Assembly (NCBI RefSeq): GCF_000422805.1
Contig: NZ_AUGT01000009.1
Location: 258,727-322,726, forward strand
Length of the DNA stretch: 64,000 nt
Direction: 5' to 3'
DNA from: Nocardioides halotolerans DSM 19273
Lineage (GTDB): Bacteria > Actinomycetota > Actinomycetes > Propionibacteriales > Nocardioidaceae
The notes under the pieces: generated by a model
Seen by the model: the letters and a program-made list of their open reading frames with translations, nothing else
Database searches by the model: none
What the model was told of the DNA's origin: nothing
Shown here: positions 26,989-35,164 of the stretch, in pieces
Layout of the letters: each line of letters begins with the position of its first letter
Position numbering within the stretch: position 1 is the stretch's first letter
Translations under genes and position numbers: made by a program

Positions 26989-27948
26989 ATGCCAGCACCC
27001 GTGGTCGTCGCCGAGGTCGTCCGCTCCGGCTTCGTGGAGGGCCACCACCACGGCTCGGTCGTGGCGCTGGCCGCCGACGGCGCCACCGCGTGGTCGGTGG
27101 GCGAGGTCACCGCGGCGGTGCTGCCGCGGTCGTGCAACAAGCCGATCCAGGCGCTGGGCATGGTCCGGCTCGGCCTCGACCTGCCGCCCGACCTGCTGGC
27201 GCTCGCGTGCGCCTCGCACAGCGGCGAGGCCTTCCACCTCGACGGTGTGCGCCGCATCCTCGCGCTCGGCGACCTCGACGAGTCGGCGCTGCGCAACGTC
27301 CGCGACTACCCCCTCGACGACGCCGCCAAGGTCGCCGCGATCCGGGCCGGCGAGGAGCCGCGGACCCTGTTCATGAACTGCTCCGGCAAGCACGCCGCGA
27401 TGCTTCTCACCTGCGTCGTCAACGGCTGGGACACCGAGACCTACCTGTCTCCTGAGCACCCGCTCCAGCAGGCGATCGCCGAGACGTTCGCCGAGGTGAC
27501 GGGCGAACCGGTCGAGGTGACCGCGGTCGACGGCTGCGGCGCCCCGCTCCTCTCGACGTCGCTGACCGGTCTGGCGCGCGCCTTCCGCGCGCTCGCGGTC
27601 GCCACCGACGGCCCCGAGCACCGCATCGCCGAGGCGATCCGGAGCCACCCGGCGTACGTCTCGGGCACCACGCGCGACGAGCTCAAGCTGCTCACCGCGG
27701 TCCCGGGCGGGATCGGCAAGGCGGGGGCCGAGGCGTGCTACGCCGTCGCGCTGCCCGACGGCCGTGCGTGGGCGCTCAAGATCGACGACGGCGGCGCTCG
27801 CGCGAGGCCGGTGGTCATGGCGGAGGCGCTGCGCCGCGACGGCGTGCCGACCGAGCCGGGCGTCGACGCCGGTGCGCTCGACGACACCGGCGTGGTGCCG
27901 GTGCTGGGCGCGGGTGAGCCGGTGGGCGAGATCCGCGCGGCGTTCTGA
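26989..27948 (+). CDS. L-asparaginase II family protein
   Basis: This 319-residue protein belongs to the asparaginase II (rhizobial AnsA-like) family. Typical segments are AEVVRSGFVEGHHHGSVVAL, PRSCNKPIQAL, ALACASHSGE, NCSGKHAAML, VDGCGAP and VPGGIGKAGAE. It hydrolyses asparagine to aspartate and ammonia in the cytoplasm. The start is ATG 26989, with a TATCGT box six bases upstream. The TGA stop shares a base with the ATG of the broken small membrane gene that follows. Confidence 0.9.
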   Translation: MPAPVVVAEVVRSGFVEGHHHGSVVALAADGATAWSVGEVTAAVLPRSCNKPIQALGMVRLGLDLPPDLLALACASHSGEAFHLDGVRRILALGDLDESALRNVRDYPLDDAAKVAAIRAGEEPRTLFMNCSGKHAAMLLTCVVNGWDTETYLSPEHPLQQAIAETFAEVTGEPVEVTAVDGCGAPLLSTSLTGLARAFRALAVATDGPEHRIAEAIRSHPAYVSGTTRDELKLLTAVPGGIGKAGAEACYAVALPDGRAWALKIDDGGARARPVVMAEALRRDGVPTEPGVDAGALDDTGVVPVLGAGEPVGEIRAAF

Positions 27949-28190
27949 TGTCGGGAGCGGTGGCGTTCTGCGGGCTGCTCGTGCTGGCCGTGCTCGCCTG
28001 ACGCTGCGGCCGCTGGGCCGCGGTCCTGCTGGGCGTGGGCGCGGTCGCCTCGTTGTTCGTGAACCACTCGATGGAAGGCCGCGTGCTGCACTCGTTCTCG
28101 GGGTCGCACGGCCTCACGGCCGGTGACCTGGTCAGCCTGTGCGGCTTCCTGCTGGCAGTCGCACTCCTCGTTTTCCCTCGTGAGCATTGA
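27948..28190 (+). pseudogene. Small membrane protein interrupted by an in-frame TGA
   Basis: From the ATG at 27948, overlapping the asparaginase stop as TGATG, the frame reads a hydrophobic N-terminus (MSGAVAFCGLLVLAVLA) and then meets TGA at 27999-28001. It continues open for 62 further codons with strongly coding composition: a second hydrophobic segment, FVNHSMEGRVLHSFSGSHG, and a third hydrophobic segment ending VFPREH. Read with Trp (TGG) at the stop, it is an 80-residue three-helix membrane protein. A single G-to-A change explains the break; a sequencing error is also possible. The 17-residue product is unlikely to work on its own. Confidence 0.6.
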
Positions 28191-28226
28191 GGATGTGACT
28201 CGACGCACACCCCCTCAGTTTGCATT

Positions 28227-28244
28227 TGCTAACTCCAGTTAGCA
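28227..28244. promoter_or_regulatory. Palindromic operator in front of the XRE regulator gene
   Basis: TGCTAAC and GTTAGCA form a perfect 7-bp inverted repeat around TCCA, ending ten bases before the ATG at 28255. It stands out in this GC-rich sequence and overlaps the likely -10 region (TAGCAC). This placement fits autoregulation by the encoded helix-turn-helix protein. Confidence 0.7.
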
Positions 28245-28254
28245 CTATGGAGAC

Positions 28255-28698
28255 ATGGCAAAGGGACGGGTCGAGCGGGTCGGCGAACAGGTCAACAAGA
28301 CCGCCGAGGCGCTCGGTGACTACCTCAAGGAGCAGCGGCTGCAGGCGCGGCTGTCGCTCCGCCAGCTGGCCGAGCAGGCGGGGGTCTCCAATCCCTACCT
28401 CAGCCAGATCGAGCGCGGTCTGCGCAAGCCCTCCGCCGAGGTGCTCCAGCAGATCGCGAAGGCGATGCGGATCTCCGCGGAGTCGCTCTACGTCCGGGCC
28501 GGGATCGTCAACCCGGTCGACGGGGTGGGGGGCTCGGTCGAGCTCGCCGTGCTCGGCGACACCCGGCTGACCGAGCGTCAGAAGCAGTCGCTGCTCGATG
28601 TCTACGCCTCGTTCCTGGCGCTCAACGGCGCCCACGAGACGGCGCAGGGCACGGACGACGCGCCCGCCGCAGACGCAACCACCACCGAGAAGGAGTGA
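28255..28698 (+). CDS. XRE-family helix-turn-helix regulator (Rv0474-like)
   Basis: This 147-residue regulator has a Cro/C1-type helix-turn-helix at about residues 22-80 (LSLRQLAEQAGVSNPYLSQI, ERGLRKPSAEVLQQIAKAM). An alpha-helical C-terminal part follows, with an acidic tail. The gene sits immediately upstream of an hbhA homologue, the same order as Rv0474-Rv0475 in Mycobacterium tuberculosis. GGAG lies seven bases before the ATG, and the stop overlaps the RBS region of the next gene. The perfect TGCTAAC/GTTAGCA dyad in its promoter is its probable binding site. Confidence 0.9.
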   Translation: MAKGRVERVGEQVNKTAEALGDYLKEQRLQARLSLRQLAEQAGVSNPYLSQIERGLRKPSAEVLQQIAKAMRISAESLYVRAGIVNPVDGVGGSVELAVLGDTRLTERQKQSLLDVYASFLALNGAHETAQGTDDAPAADATTTEKE

Positions 28699-28703
28699 AG
28701 AAG

Positions 28704-29291
28704 ATGGCCACCAAGACCAAGTTCGACCTCAACGTGTCCGACCTGAAGGCCGAGGCCCAGCGCGGCCTGCACGCCGGCGTCGGCGCCGCGGACCTCGCCC
28801 TCGAGACCGTGCGCGAGTACGTCTCCGAGGCGCAGAAGAAGGCGCAGAAGCGCTTCGAGGCCGCCCAGAAGGACGCTCAGAAGGCGCTCGCCACCGCCCA
28901 GAAGTCGGTCAAGGACTTCGAGTTCCAGCCGAAGGCGCTGCGCTCGCAGGCCACCACTGTGGTGACCAGCCGCGTCGACGAGCTGTCCAAGGACGCCAAG
29001 GCTCGCCGTACCGCCATCGAGAAGCGGGTCTCCGACCTGCAGAACGACGCGCAGAAGTTCGTGACGGTCAACGTCGAGACCGCGACCGGCACCTTCGACA
29101 AGCTCGCCAAGCGCGGCGAGAAGGTCGTGAAGCGGATCCGCAAGGAGACCTCCGCGACCGTCGACCCGGGCCCGGTCAAGAAGTCGACCGGCACGACGAC
29201 CACCGCCAAGAAGGCTCCGGCCAAGAAGGCCCCCGCGAAGAAGGCCACCGCCAAGAAGGCTCCGGCCAAGAAGGCCACCGCCGCCAAGTGA
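28704..29291 (+). CDS. hbhA: Heparin-binding haemagglutinin-like protein
   Basis: This 195-residue protein has a long charged alpha-helical coiled-coil region (about 15-150) and a Lys/Ala/Pro-rich tail (from about 163) with repeated AKKAPAKKA-type blocks. That is the architecture of mycobacterial HbhA, whose tail binds sulfated glycosaminoglycans and can be methylated. A free-living actinobacterium may use it for adhesion, or for lipid-body or DNA association; I cannot tell. The start is ATG 28704 with AAGGAG eight bases upstream. It is co-transcribed with the XRE gene; a strong hairpin follows. Confidence 0.88.
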   Translation: MATKTKFDLNVSDLKAEAQRGLHAGVGAADLALETVREYVSEAQKKAQKRFEAAQKDAQKALATAQKSVKDFEFQPKALRSQATTVVTSRVDELSKDAKARRTAIEKRVSDLQNDAQKFVTVNVETATGTFDKLAKRGEKVVKRIRKETSATVDPGPVKKSTGTTTTAKKAPAKKAPAKKATAKKAPAKKATAAK

Positions 29292-29327
29292 CCTGCTGGC
29301 CGGCTCCGCCGGCAGCGCCGCACTACG

Positions 29328-29360
29328 CGAGACCCCCGCAGGACTCCTGCGGGGGTCTCG
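29328..29360 (+). terminator. Strong stem-loop after hbhA
   Basis: A perfect 15-bp stem (29328-29342 with 29346-29360; arm CGAGACCCCCGCAGG) has a three-base loop, 36 bases after the hbhA stop. No T-run follows. Confidence 0.75.
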
Positions 29361-29377
29361 TCGTCCCTGCCGACCAC

Positions 29378-29383
29378 TAGGCT
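29378..29383 (+). promoter_or_regulatory. -10 box TAGGCT of the DUF2516 gene
   Basis: TAGGCT ends seven bases before the ATG at 29391, which implies a leaderless mRNA separate from the hbhA transcript. Confidence 0.55.
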
Positions 29384-29390
29384 TCCTGCT

Positions 29391-29678
29391 ATGGACAGCG
29401 TCTTCGCCATCGAGGGCACGATCGGGCTGGTCGTGTTCTTCGCGATCCTCGTGGTGAAGATCTTCGCCTTCGGCAGCGCGCTGACCTTCTCGGGCGACGC
29501 CTACGAGGCCGCCGGCAAGCTCACCAAGCCCGCCTGGCTGATCATCCTGGGCCTCGGGGTCGCCCTGACCTTCGTCCCCGTCGGCGGCGTCATCATCAAC
29601 GTCGCCACCATCGTGGCCGCGCTCGTCTACCTCGTCGACGTCCGCCCGGCCCTCGCCGGCCTCACCCGCCGCCGCTGA
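29391..29678 (+). CDS. DUF2516-family membrane protein (Rv0476-like)
   Basis: This 95-residue protein has three hydrophobic segments (about 8-30, 45-62 and 65-83), with KPAWLIILGLGVALTF in the middle. The position after XRE-hbhA and the length match the DUF2516 protein Rv0476 of mycobacteria. Its function is unknown. It has its own TAGGCT -10 box and no clear ribosome-binding site. Confidence 0.82.
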   Translation: MDSVFAIEGTIGLVVFFAILVVKIFAFGSALTFSGDAYEAAGKLTKPAWLIILGLGVALTFVPVGGVIINVATIVAALVYLVDVRPALAGLTRRR

Positions 29679-29681
29679 CGG

Positions 29682-30010
29682 GTCGGGTGCCCTCGCTGCG
29701 GAGATCTCGACAAGCTCGATCGGCGGTGGCCCGGTCGGGTGCCTCCGCTGAGGGGCGCCGTTGCTCGGCTGTGTCGTGGTGGCGCACTACGGTGGCTGAG
29801 GTGCGAGGAGCGCCAGCGACGAGCCTCGAAGCCTGGTGAGCTGGGGCTGGGCCCGGCTCCGGTCGGGTGCCTTCGCTGCGGGGATCTCGACAAGCTCGAT
29901 CGGCGGTGGCCCGGTCGGGTGCCTTTGCTGCGGGGGATCTCGACAGGCTCGATCGGCGGTGGCCCGGTCGGGTGCCCTCGTCGCGGGGCTTCGAGGCTCA
30001 GGCGCAGAGC
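29682..30010. repeat. Intergenic repeats of about 52 bp, no gene
   Basis: A unit with GATCTCGACAAGCTCGATCG and GGCGGTGGCCCGGTCGGGTGC occurs at 29682-29736, 29862-29917 and 29914-29969, with a partial copy at about 29964. The middle part (29737-29860) holds a diverged hairpin unit. This unit is a second family of the intergenic repeats, distinct from the GGTTGAGGAGGTCGC type. No credible gene lies here. Confidence 0.8.
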
Positions 30011-30029
30011 GCTCGGCTCCGTCGCCGCG

Positions 30030-31415
30030 TCAGGCTGAGCCGGCGAGGTACCTCTCGAGCGCGACGCGCGCGTCCTCGGGCTCGAAGCCGGTCGCGCGGA
30101 GCTTGGACAGGTCCATCACGCTGCGCAGCGGGCGCGGCGCGAGGTCCTTGCCGGCGAAGTACTCCTCGGTGGTGACCGTCGAGACGTCGTCGGCCGAGCG
30201 GCCGCTCAGCTCGAAGACGGCCTTGGCCACGTCGGCGAACGACGTGGGGTCCCCGCCGTTGCTGACGTTGTAGGTGCCGTACGCCGCGCCGACGTCGAGC
30301 AGGTGCTTCGTCGCGCGGGAGAGCTCGGCGGTGAACGTGAGCCGGCCGACCTGGTCGTCGACCACCGCCGGGCTGACGCCGTTGGCGGCCAGCTGCTGCA
30401 TGGTGCGGACGAAGTTCTTGCCCGAGCCGATCACCCACGAGGTCCGCAGCACGTAGTGGCGCGGAGCGGTCGACACCGCGACGTCGCCGGCGGCCTTGGT
30501 CTGGGCGTAGACCCCGAGCGGCGAGAGCGGCTCGTCCTCGGTGTGCGGGTCGACGGTGCCGTCGAAGACGTACTCGCTGGAGTAGTGCACCAGCGTGAAC
30601 CGGTGCTCGGCCGCGAGCCGGGCCAGCGTGGCCGGGGCGCCGGCGTTGGCGGCCCACGCCGTACGCCGGCCCTCGGGCGTCTCGGCCGCGTCGACCGCGG
30701 TGTAGGCCGCGGCGTTGAGCACGAGGCCGTACTCGTTCCACGGCCAGGCGGCGACCTGCTCGGGGTCGGTGACGTCCAGCTCGTCGAGATCCACCAGGTC
30801 GGAGCCGGGGAAGTCGGCCTGCAGGGCGGTGCCGAGCTGGCCCTTCGAGCCGACGACCAGCGTCTTGCGCGGCTTCATCGGCTCGACGTCGCCGAGCATC
30901 GGGGTGGCGAGGTCCTTCTCGCTGATCTCGGCCTCGCCCAGCGGGATGGGCCACGGGATCGCGACGGTCGGGTCCGCGAGGTTGAGCGCGGGGTAGGCCA
31001 GGCCGGGGCGCCAGTGGTCGTTGACCAGGTAGGAGTACGTCGTGCCGTCCTCGAGCACCTGGTAGGAGTTGCCGACGCCGCGCGGCACGAAGACCGCCAC
31101 CGACGGGTCGGCCTCGATCGTGAACACCGCGCCGAACGAGTCGCCCTCGCGCATGTCGACCCACGCGCCGAAGATCCGGCCGTGCGCGACGCTGATGAAC
31201 TTGTCCCACGGCTCGGTGTGCACGCCGCGCGTGACCCCGCGCCGGGCGTTGTAGGCGACGCTGTGCTGGACCGGCCCGAAGTCGGGGAGTCCGAGCGCGG
31301 TCATCTTGGCGCGCTGCCAGTTCTCCTTGAACCAGCCGCGGTTGTCCTCGTGCAGGGGCAGCCGGACGACGAGCAGCCCGGGGATCGGGGTCTTCTCCAC
31401 GGAGAGGTCGGCCAT
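30030..31415 (-). CDS. rmlCD: Fused dTDP-4-dehydrorhamnose 3,5-epimerase / dTDP-4-dehydrorhamnose reductase
   Basis: This 461-residue fusion covers the last two steps of dTDP-L-rhamnose synthesis. Residues 1-180 are an RmlC-like cupin (RGWFKENWQRAKM, QHSVAYNARRGVTRGVH, VPRGVGNSYQVLED). Residues 185-461 are RmlD with the NAD motif VVGSKGQLGTAL, YSSEYVFDG, and the catalytic Tyr/Lys in GVYAQTKAAGD. In most bacteria these are separate genes. RmlB lies upstream on the same strand, and RmlA is divergent from RmlB, so the whole pathway is within 3.5 kb. Confidence 0.92.
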   Translation of the reverse strand: MADLSVEKTPIPGLLVVRLPLHEDNRGWFKENWQRAKMTALGLPDFGPVQHSVAYNARRGVTRGVHTEPWDKFISVAHGRIFGAWVDMREGDSFGAVFTIEADPSVAVFVPRGVGNSYQVLEDGTTYSYLVNDHWRPGLAYPALNLADPTVAIPWPIPLGEAEISEKDLATPMLGDVEPMKPRKTLVVGSKGQLGTALQADFPGSDLVDLDELDVTDPEQVAAWPWNEYGLVLNAAAYTAVDAAETPEGRRTAWAANAGAPATLARLAAEHRFTLVHYSSEYVFDGTVDPHTEDEPLSPLGVYAQTKAAGDVAVSTAPRHYVLRTSWVIGSGKNFVRTMQQLAANGVSPAVVDDQVGRLTFTAELSRATKHLLDVGAAYGTYNVSNGGDPTSFADVAKAVFELSGRSADDVSTVTTEEYFAGKDLAPRPLRSVMDLSKLRATGFEPEDARVALERYLAGSA

Positions 31416-31419
31416 GGTT

Positions 31420-31538
31420 TCAGTCCCTGCCTTCGCTGCGGTGGTCTCGACGCCCGTCGCGACCTCGTTCCTCGGTCGCGGGGCGTTCTCGACCTTCGCC
31501 CGCGACGAGCCCGCTCGTCCCTCGCGGGCTCTGCGGGC
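31420..31538. repeat. Degenerate REP-like sequence between rmlB and rmlCD
   Basis: The short gap contains TTCGCTGCGGTGGTCTCGAC, a piece shared with the intergenic repeats at 29.7 and 36.5 kb, and GCGGGCT/AGCCCGC-type dyads. No gene or clear promoter is seen. Confidence 0.5.
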
Positions 31539-32543
<1,005 letters not shown>

Positions 32544-32545
32544 TC

Positions 32546-32551
32546 AGCCTA
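32546..32551 (-). promoter_or_regulatory. -10 box TAGGCT of rmlB
   Basis: On the minus strand TAGGCT lies eight bases before the GTG start of rmlB. It shares the 53-bp divergent region with the rmlA promoter. Confidence 0.5.
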
Positions 32552-32576
32552 ATTTCTCCGGGCGGATCGGCCTAAC

Positions 32577-32582
32577 TAGGGT
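32577..32582 (+). promoter_or_regulatory. -10 box TAGGGT of rmlA
   Basis: TAGGGT ends eight bases before the ATG at 32591. Both divergent rml promoters have the leaderless layout. Confidence 0.5.
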
Positions 32583-32590
32583 GAACCACC

Positions 32591-33457
32591 ATGCGCGGAA
32601 TCATCCTGGCAGGCGGCACGGGCTCTCGGCTGCACCCGATCACCCTCGCGGTGAGCAAGCAGCTCATGCCCGTCTACGACAAGCCGATGATCTACTACCC
32701 GCTCACCACGCTGATGCTGGCCGGGATCCAGGACGTGCTGGTCATCACCACCCCCCACGAGGCAGAGCAGTTCCGCCGGCTGCTGGGCGACGGCTCGCAG
32801 TTCGGCGTCCGCATCACCTACGCCGTGCAGCCGAGCCCCGACGGCCTCGCGCAGGCGTTCATCATCGGCGCCGACCACGTCGGTGACGACCGCGTCGGCC
32901 TGGTCCTCGGCGACAACATCTTCTACGGAGACCGGCTCGGCGCCCGCCTCAACCGGTTCGACGACCTCGAGGGTGCTGCGGTGTTCGGCTACCGCGTCGC
33001 CGACCCCACGGCGTACGGCGTCGTGGAGTTCGACGCCGACGGCAAGGCGCTCTCGCTCGAGGAGAAGCCTGCGGAGCCCAAGAGCGACTTCGCGGTCCCA
33101 GGCCTCTACTTCTACGCCTCCGACGTCGTCGAGAAGGCTGCGGCGCTGAAGCCGTCGGCCCGCGGCGAGCTCGAGATCACCGACCTCAACCGCACCTACC
33201 TCGACGAGGGCCGGCTCCAGGTCGAGGTGCTGCCGCGGGGCGCGGCGTGGCTCGACACCGGCACCGTCGACGACCTCAACGAGGCCAGCAACTACGTGCG
33301 CGCCATCGAGCACCGCCAGGGCCTCAAGATCGGGTGCCCCGAGGAGGTCGCCTGGCGGATGGGCTTCATCGACGACGCCCGGCTGCGCGAGCTCGCCGAG
33401 CCGCTGGTCAAGAGCGGCTACGGCACCTACCTGCTGGGCCTGCTCGACCACCGGTGA
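32591..33457 (+). CDS. rmlA: Glucose-1-phosphate thymidylyltransferase
   Basis: This 288-residue nucleotidyltransferase makes dTDP-glucose, the first step of rhamnose synthesis. The N-terminal signature [16 protein letters not shown] is followed by [41 protein letters not shown] and GAAWLDTGT, all typical of RmlA. The length matches the short RmlA type. It is transcribed divergently from rmlB, from an apparently leaderless promoter. Confidence 0.96.
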   Translation: MRGIILAGGTGSRLHPITLAVSKQLMPVYDKPMIYYPLTTLMLAGIQDVLVITTPHEAEQFRRLLGDGSQFGVRITYAVQPSPDGLAQAFIIGADHVGDDRVGLVLGDNIFYGDRLGARLNRFDDLEGAAVFGYRVADPTAYGVVEFDADGKALSLEEKPAEPKSDFAVPGLYFYASDVVEKAAALKPSARGELEITDLNRTYLDEGRLQVEVLPRGAAWLDTGTVDDLNEASNYVRAIEHRQGLKIGCPEEVAWRMGFIDDARLRELAEPLVKSGYGTYLLGLLDHR

Positions 33458-33466
33458 CGCGATCGC

Positions 33467-33931
33467 TCAGCGGCCGCGGCGGTCCACCCGCTCCCACGGC
33501 CAGTCGGTGCTGAGCCAGGCCGCGACGGCGTCGGCGAGCGGTACGTCGAGCTCCGCCCGGTCGGCTCGCACCCAGGTGTGCACGACGACGACCGCCTCGT
33601 CAGAACGCGACGGGTAGAGGTAGACGCACCCGACGACGTCGTCCGCGTCCTCCGGATCGAGCACCGTGAAGGTGAAGCCCGCCCGCCGCTCGAAGTCGTC
33701 GGCATGGCGACGCAGGTCGCCGAGGTTGGCCTCGAGCGTCATCCCCTCGCGCGGTGGCCAGGTGCTGCTCTCCGAGTAGCCGGGCGTCGAGCGGATGTGC
33801 TCGATGCTCGACATCCACGCGGCGTGGTCGGCCTCGTTGTGCTGCGGCCCGAGTGGCTCGAGCCGGAACCGGTCGGTCACCAGCGAGGTCGGCGGCTCGA
33901 AGCCGGCGGGCACGAACTCCTCCGAGGTCAT
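33467..33931 (-). CDS. GNAT-like N-acetyltransferase
   Basis: This 154-residue protein has the N-terminal LVTDRFRLEPLGPQHN pattern common in RimJ/GNAT acetyltransferases. A central FTFTVLDPEDADDVVGCVYLYP strand pair and VVHTWVRADRAELDVPLADAVAAWL occupy the acetyl-CoA binding position, although a textbook QxxGxG/A motif is not evident. The substrate is unknown. The promoter TACGGT box lies seven bases from the ATG. It converges on rmlA with nine bases between the genes. Confidence 0.65.
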   Translation of the reverse strand: MTSEEFVPAGFEPPTSLVTDRFRLEPLGPQHNEADHAAWMSSIEHIRSTPGYSESSTWPPREGMTLEANLGDLRRHADDFERRAGFTFTVLDPEDADDVVGCVYLYPSRSDEAVVVVHTWVRADRAELDVPLADAVAAWLSTDWPWERVDRRGR

Positions 33932-33938
33932 GACCGGG

Positions 33939-33944
33939 ACCGTA
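33939..33944 (-). promoter_or_regulatory. -10 box TACGGT of the GNAT-like gene
   Basis: On the minus strand TACGGT lies seven bases before the ATG at 33931. Confidence 0.5.
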
Positions 33945-33985
33945 GTCGGCCCGCCCCCCCGGCTTCACCCGACTTTCAAGCTCCC

Positions 33986-35113
33986 TCAGACGGCCAGTCC
34001 GGCCCACACGGCGTCGGCGTCGGGCATGGCGGCGATCTCGTCGCTGACGCGCTCGGCCGCCGTCCGGAACGACGGGTCGCCGGTCACCTCTCCGACCGCG
34101 GACCGGATCGTGGCCGCGGAGTAGTCCTCCGGAGCGACGACCACCCCGGCACCGGTGCGAGCCATGAGCTCGGCGTTCTGCGGCTGGTCGGTCCCGCGTG
34201 GCAGCGCGACCTGCGGGACGCCGTGCACGAGGCCACCGAGCATCGTCCCCGACCCGCTGTGGGAGACCAGCAGGTCGGCCCGCTCGAGCAGCGCTGCCTG
34301 GGGGACGAACTCCGCGACCACGGCGTTCGCCGGGACCGGGCCGAGGTCTCCGGCATCGAGCGGCCGGCCGGTCGTGGCGACGACGAGACCGTCGTAGTCC
34401 GCGAGGGCGGTCAGCCCGGCCGCGAAATCGGCCGCGTCGGCGTTCTTGACCGTCCCGAGGGTGAAGTAGGCGACGGGCCAGTCGGCGGCCAGCGCCTCCG
34501 CCACCGCAGGCGGGAGCTCACCGGGCTCACCGGCACTCGGCCGCACCGGCCGGGCCGCCGGCCAGGGCAGCGGGCCGTCGGGCTGCAGCGACGGCGGGCA
34601 GAGGTCGAGCGCCACCTCCGACGAGGCGTGCTCCCACAGGCCGGGCTCGCCGATCGCCGCGCCGACCGGGCCGAGGACCTCGGCGTAGAGCGGGAACATC
34701 GGCCCGATGCCGTGCACGACCCCGGGGACCCCGAGCCGATGCGCGAGCAGCGACCCAGCCGCCTCGAGCACCTCGTGGATGACGATGTCGGGCCGCCAGT
34801 CCTGCGCCATCGCGAGCAGGTCGGCGAGCCGTGCGGTCGCGGGCCGACCGAACAGGACCACGACCCCGTCCATCATCTTCTGCTCGTCGGGCGCGCCTTC
34901 GGCGGCCCACACCGCGCCGTGCGCGGTCCACACCTCCGCCCACGTCGGCCCGACCGCGTGCGCGTCGAGGCCGCGGCTGGTCAGCTCGCCGACCAGGTCG
35001 GGCCCGGTCGCGACGTGGACGTCGTGACCGGCGCGCTCGGCTGCCCGGATCAGCGGCAGCATCGGCAGGACGTGTCCGTAGGCCGGGCACGACGTGAACA
35101 GGACCCGAGCCAT
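33986..35113 (-). CDS. MGT/UGT-type glycosyltransferase (GT1 family)
   Basis: This 375-residue GT-B enzyme starts with RVLFTSCPAYGHVLPMLPL (residues 3-21). The C-terminal nucleotide-sugar site reads FVPQAALLERADLLVSHSG, then GTMLGGLVHGVPQVALPRGTDQPQNA with the conserved donor-binding DQPQN. Such enzymes glycosylate small molecules or lipids in the cytoplasm. The acceptor is unknown; the neighbouring dTDP-rhamnose genes make a deoxysugar donor plausible. Confidence 0.85.
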   Translation of the reverse strand: MARVLFTSCPAYGHVLPMLPLIRAAERAGHDVHVATGPDLVGELTSRGLDAHAVGPTWAEVWTAHGAVWAAEGAPDEQKMMDGVVVLFGRPATARLADLLAMAQDWRPDIVIHEVLEAAGSLLAHRLGVPGVVHGIGPMFPLYAEVLGPVGAAIGEPGLWEHASSEVALDLCPPSLQPDGPLPWPAARPVRPSAGEPGELPPAVAEALAADWPVAYFTLGTVKNADAADFAAGLTALADYDGLVVATTGRPLDAGDLGPVPANAVVAEFVPQAALLERADLLVSHSGSGTMLGGLVHGVPQVALPRGTDQPQNAELMARTGAGVVVAPEDYSAATIRSAVGEVTGDPSFRTAAERVSDEIAAMPDADAVWAGLAV

Positions 35114-35164
35114 GGTCGGCAGCGTCCCACGCGGGCCGCCCGCCCGTCGACGACGGAGGCCGGC

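Noticed and set aside
27999..28001. Selenocysteine codon in the small membrane gene
   Set aside because: No plausible SECIS-like hairpin or selenoprotein family; a Trp-to-stop change is simpler.
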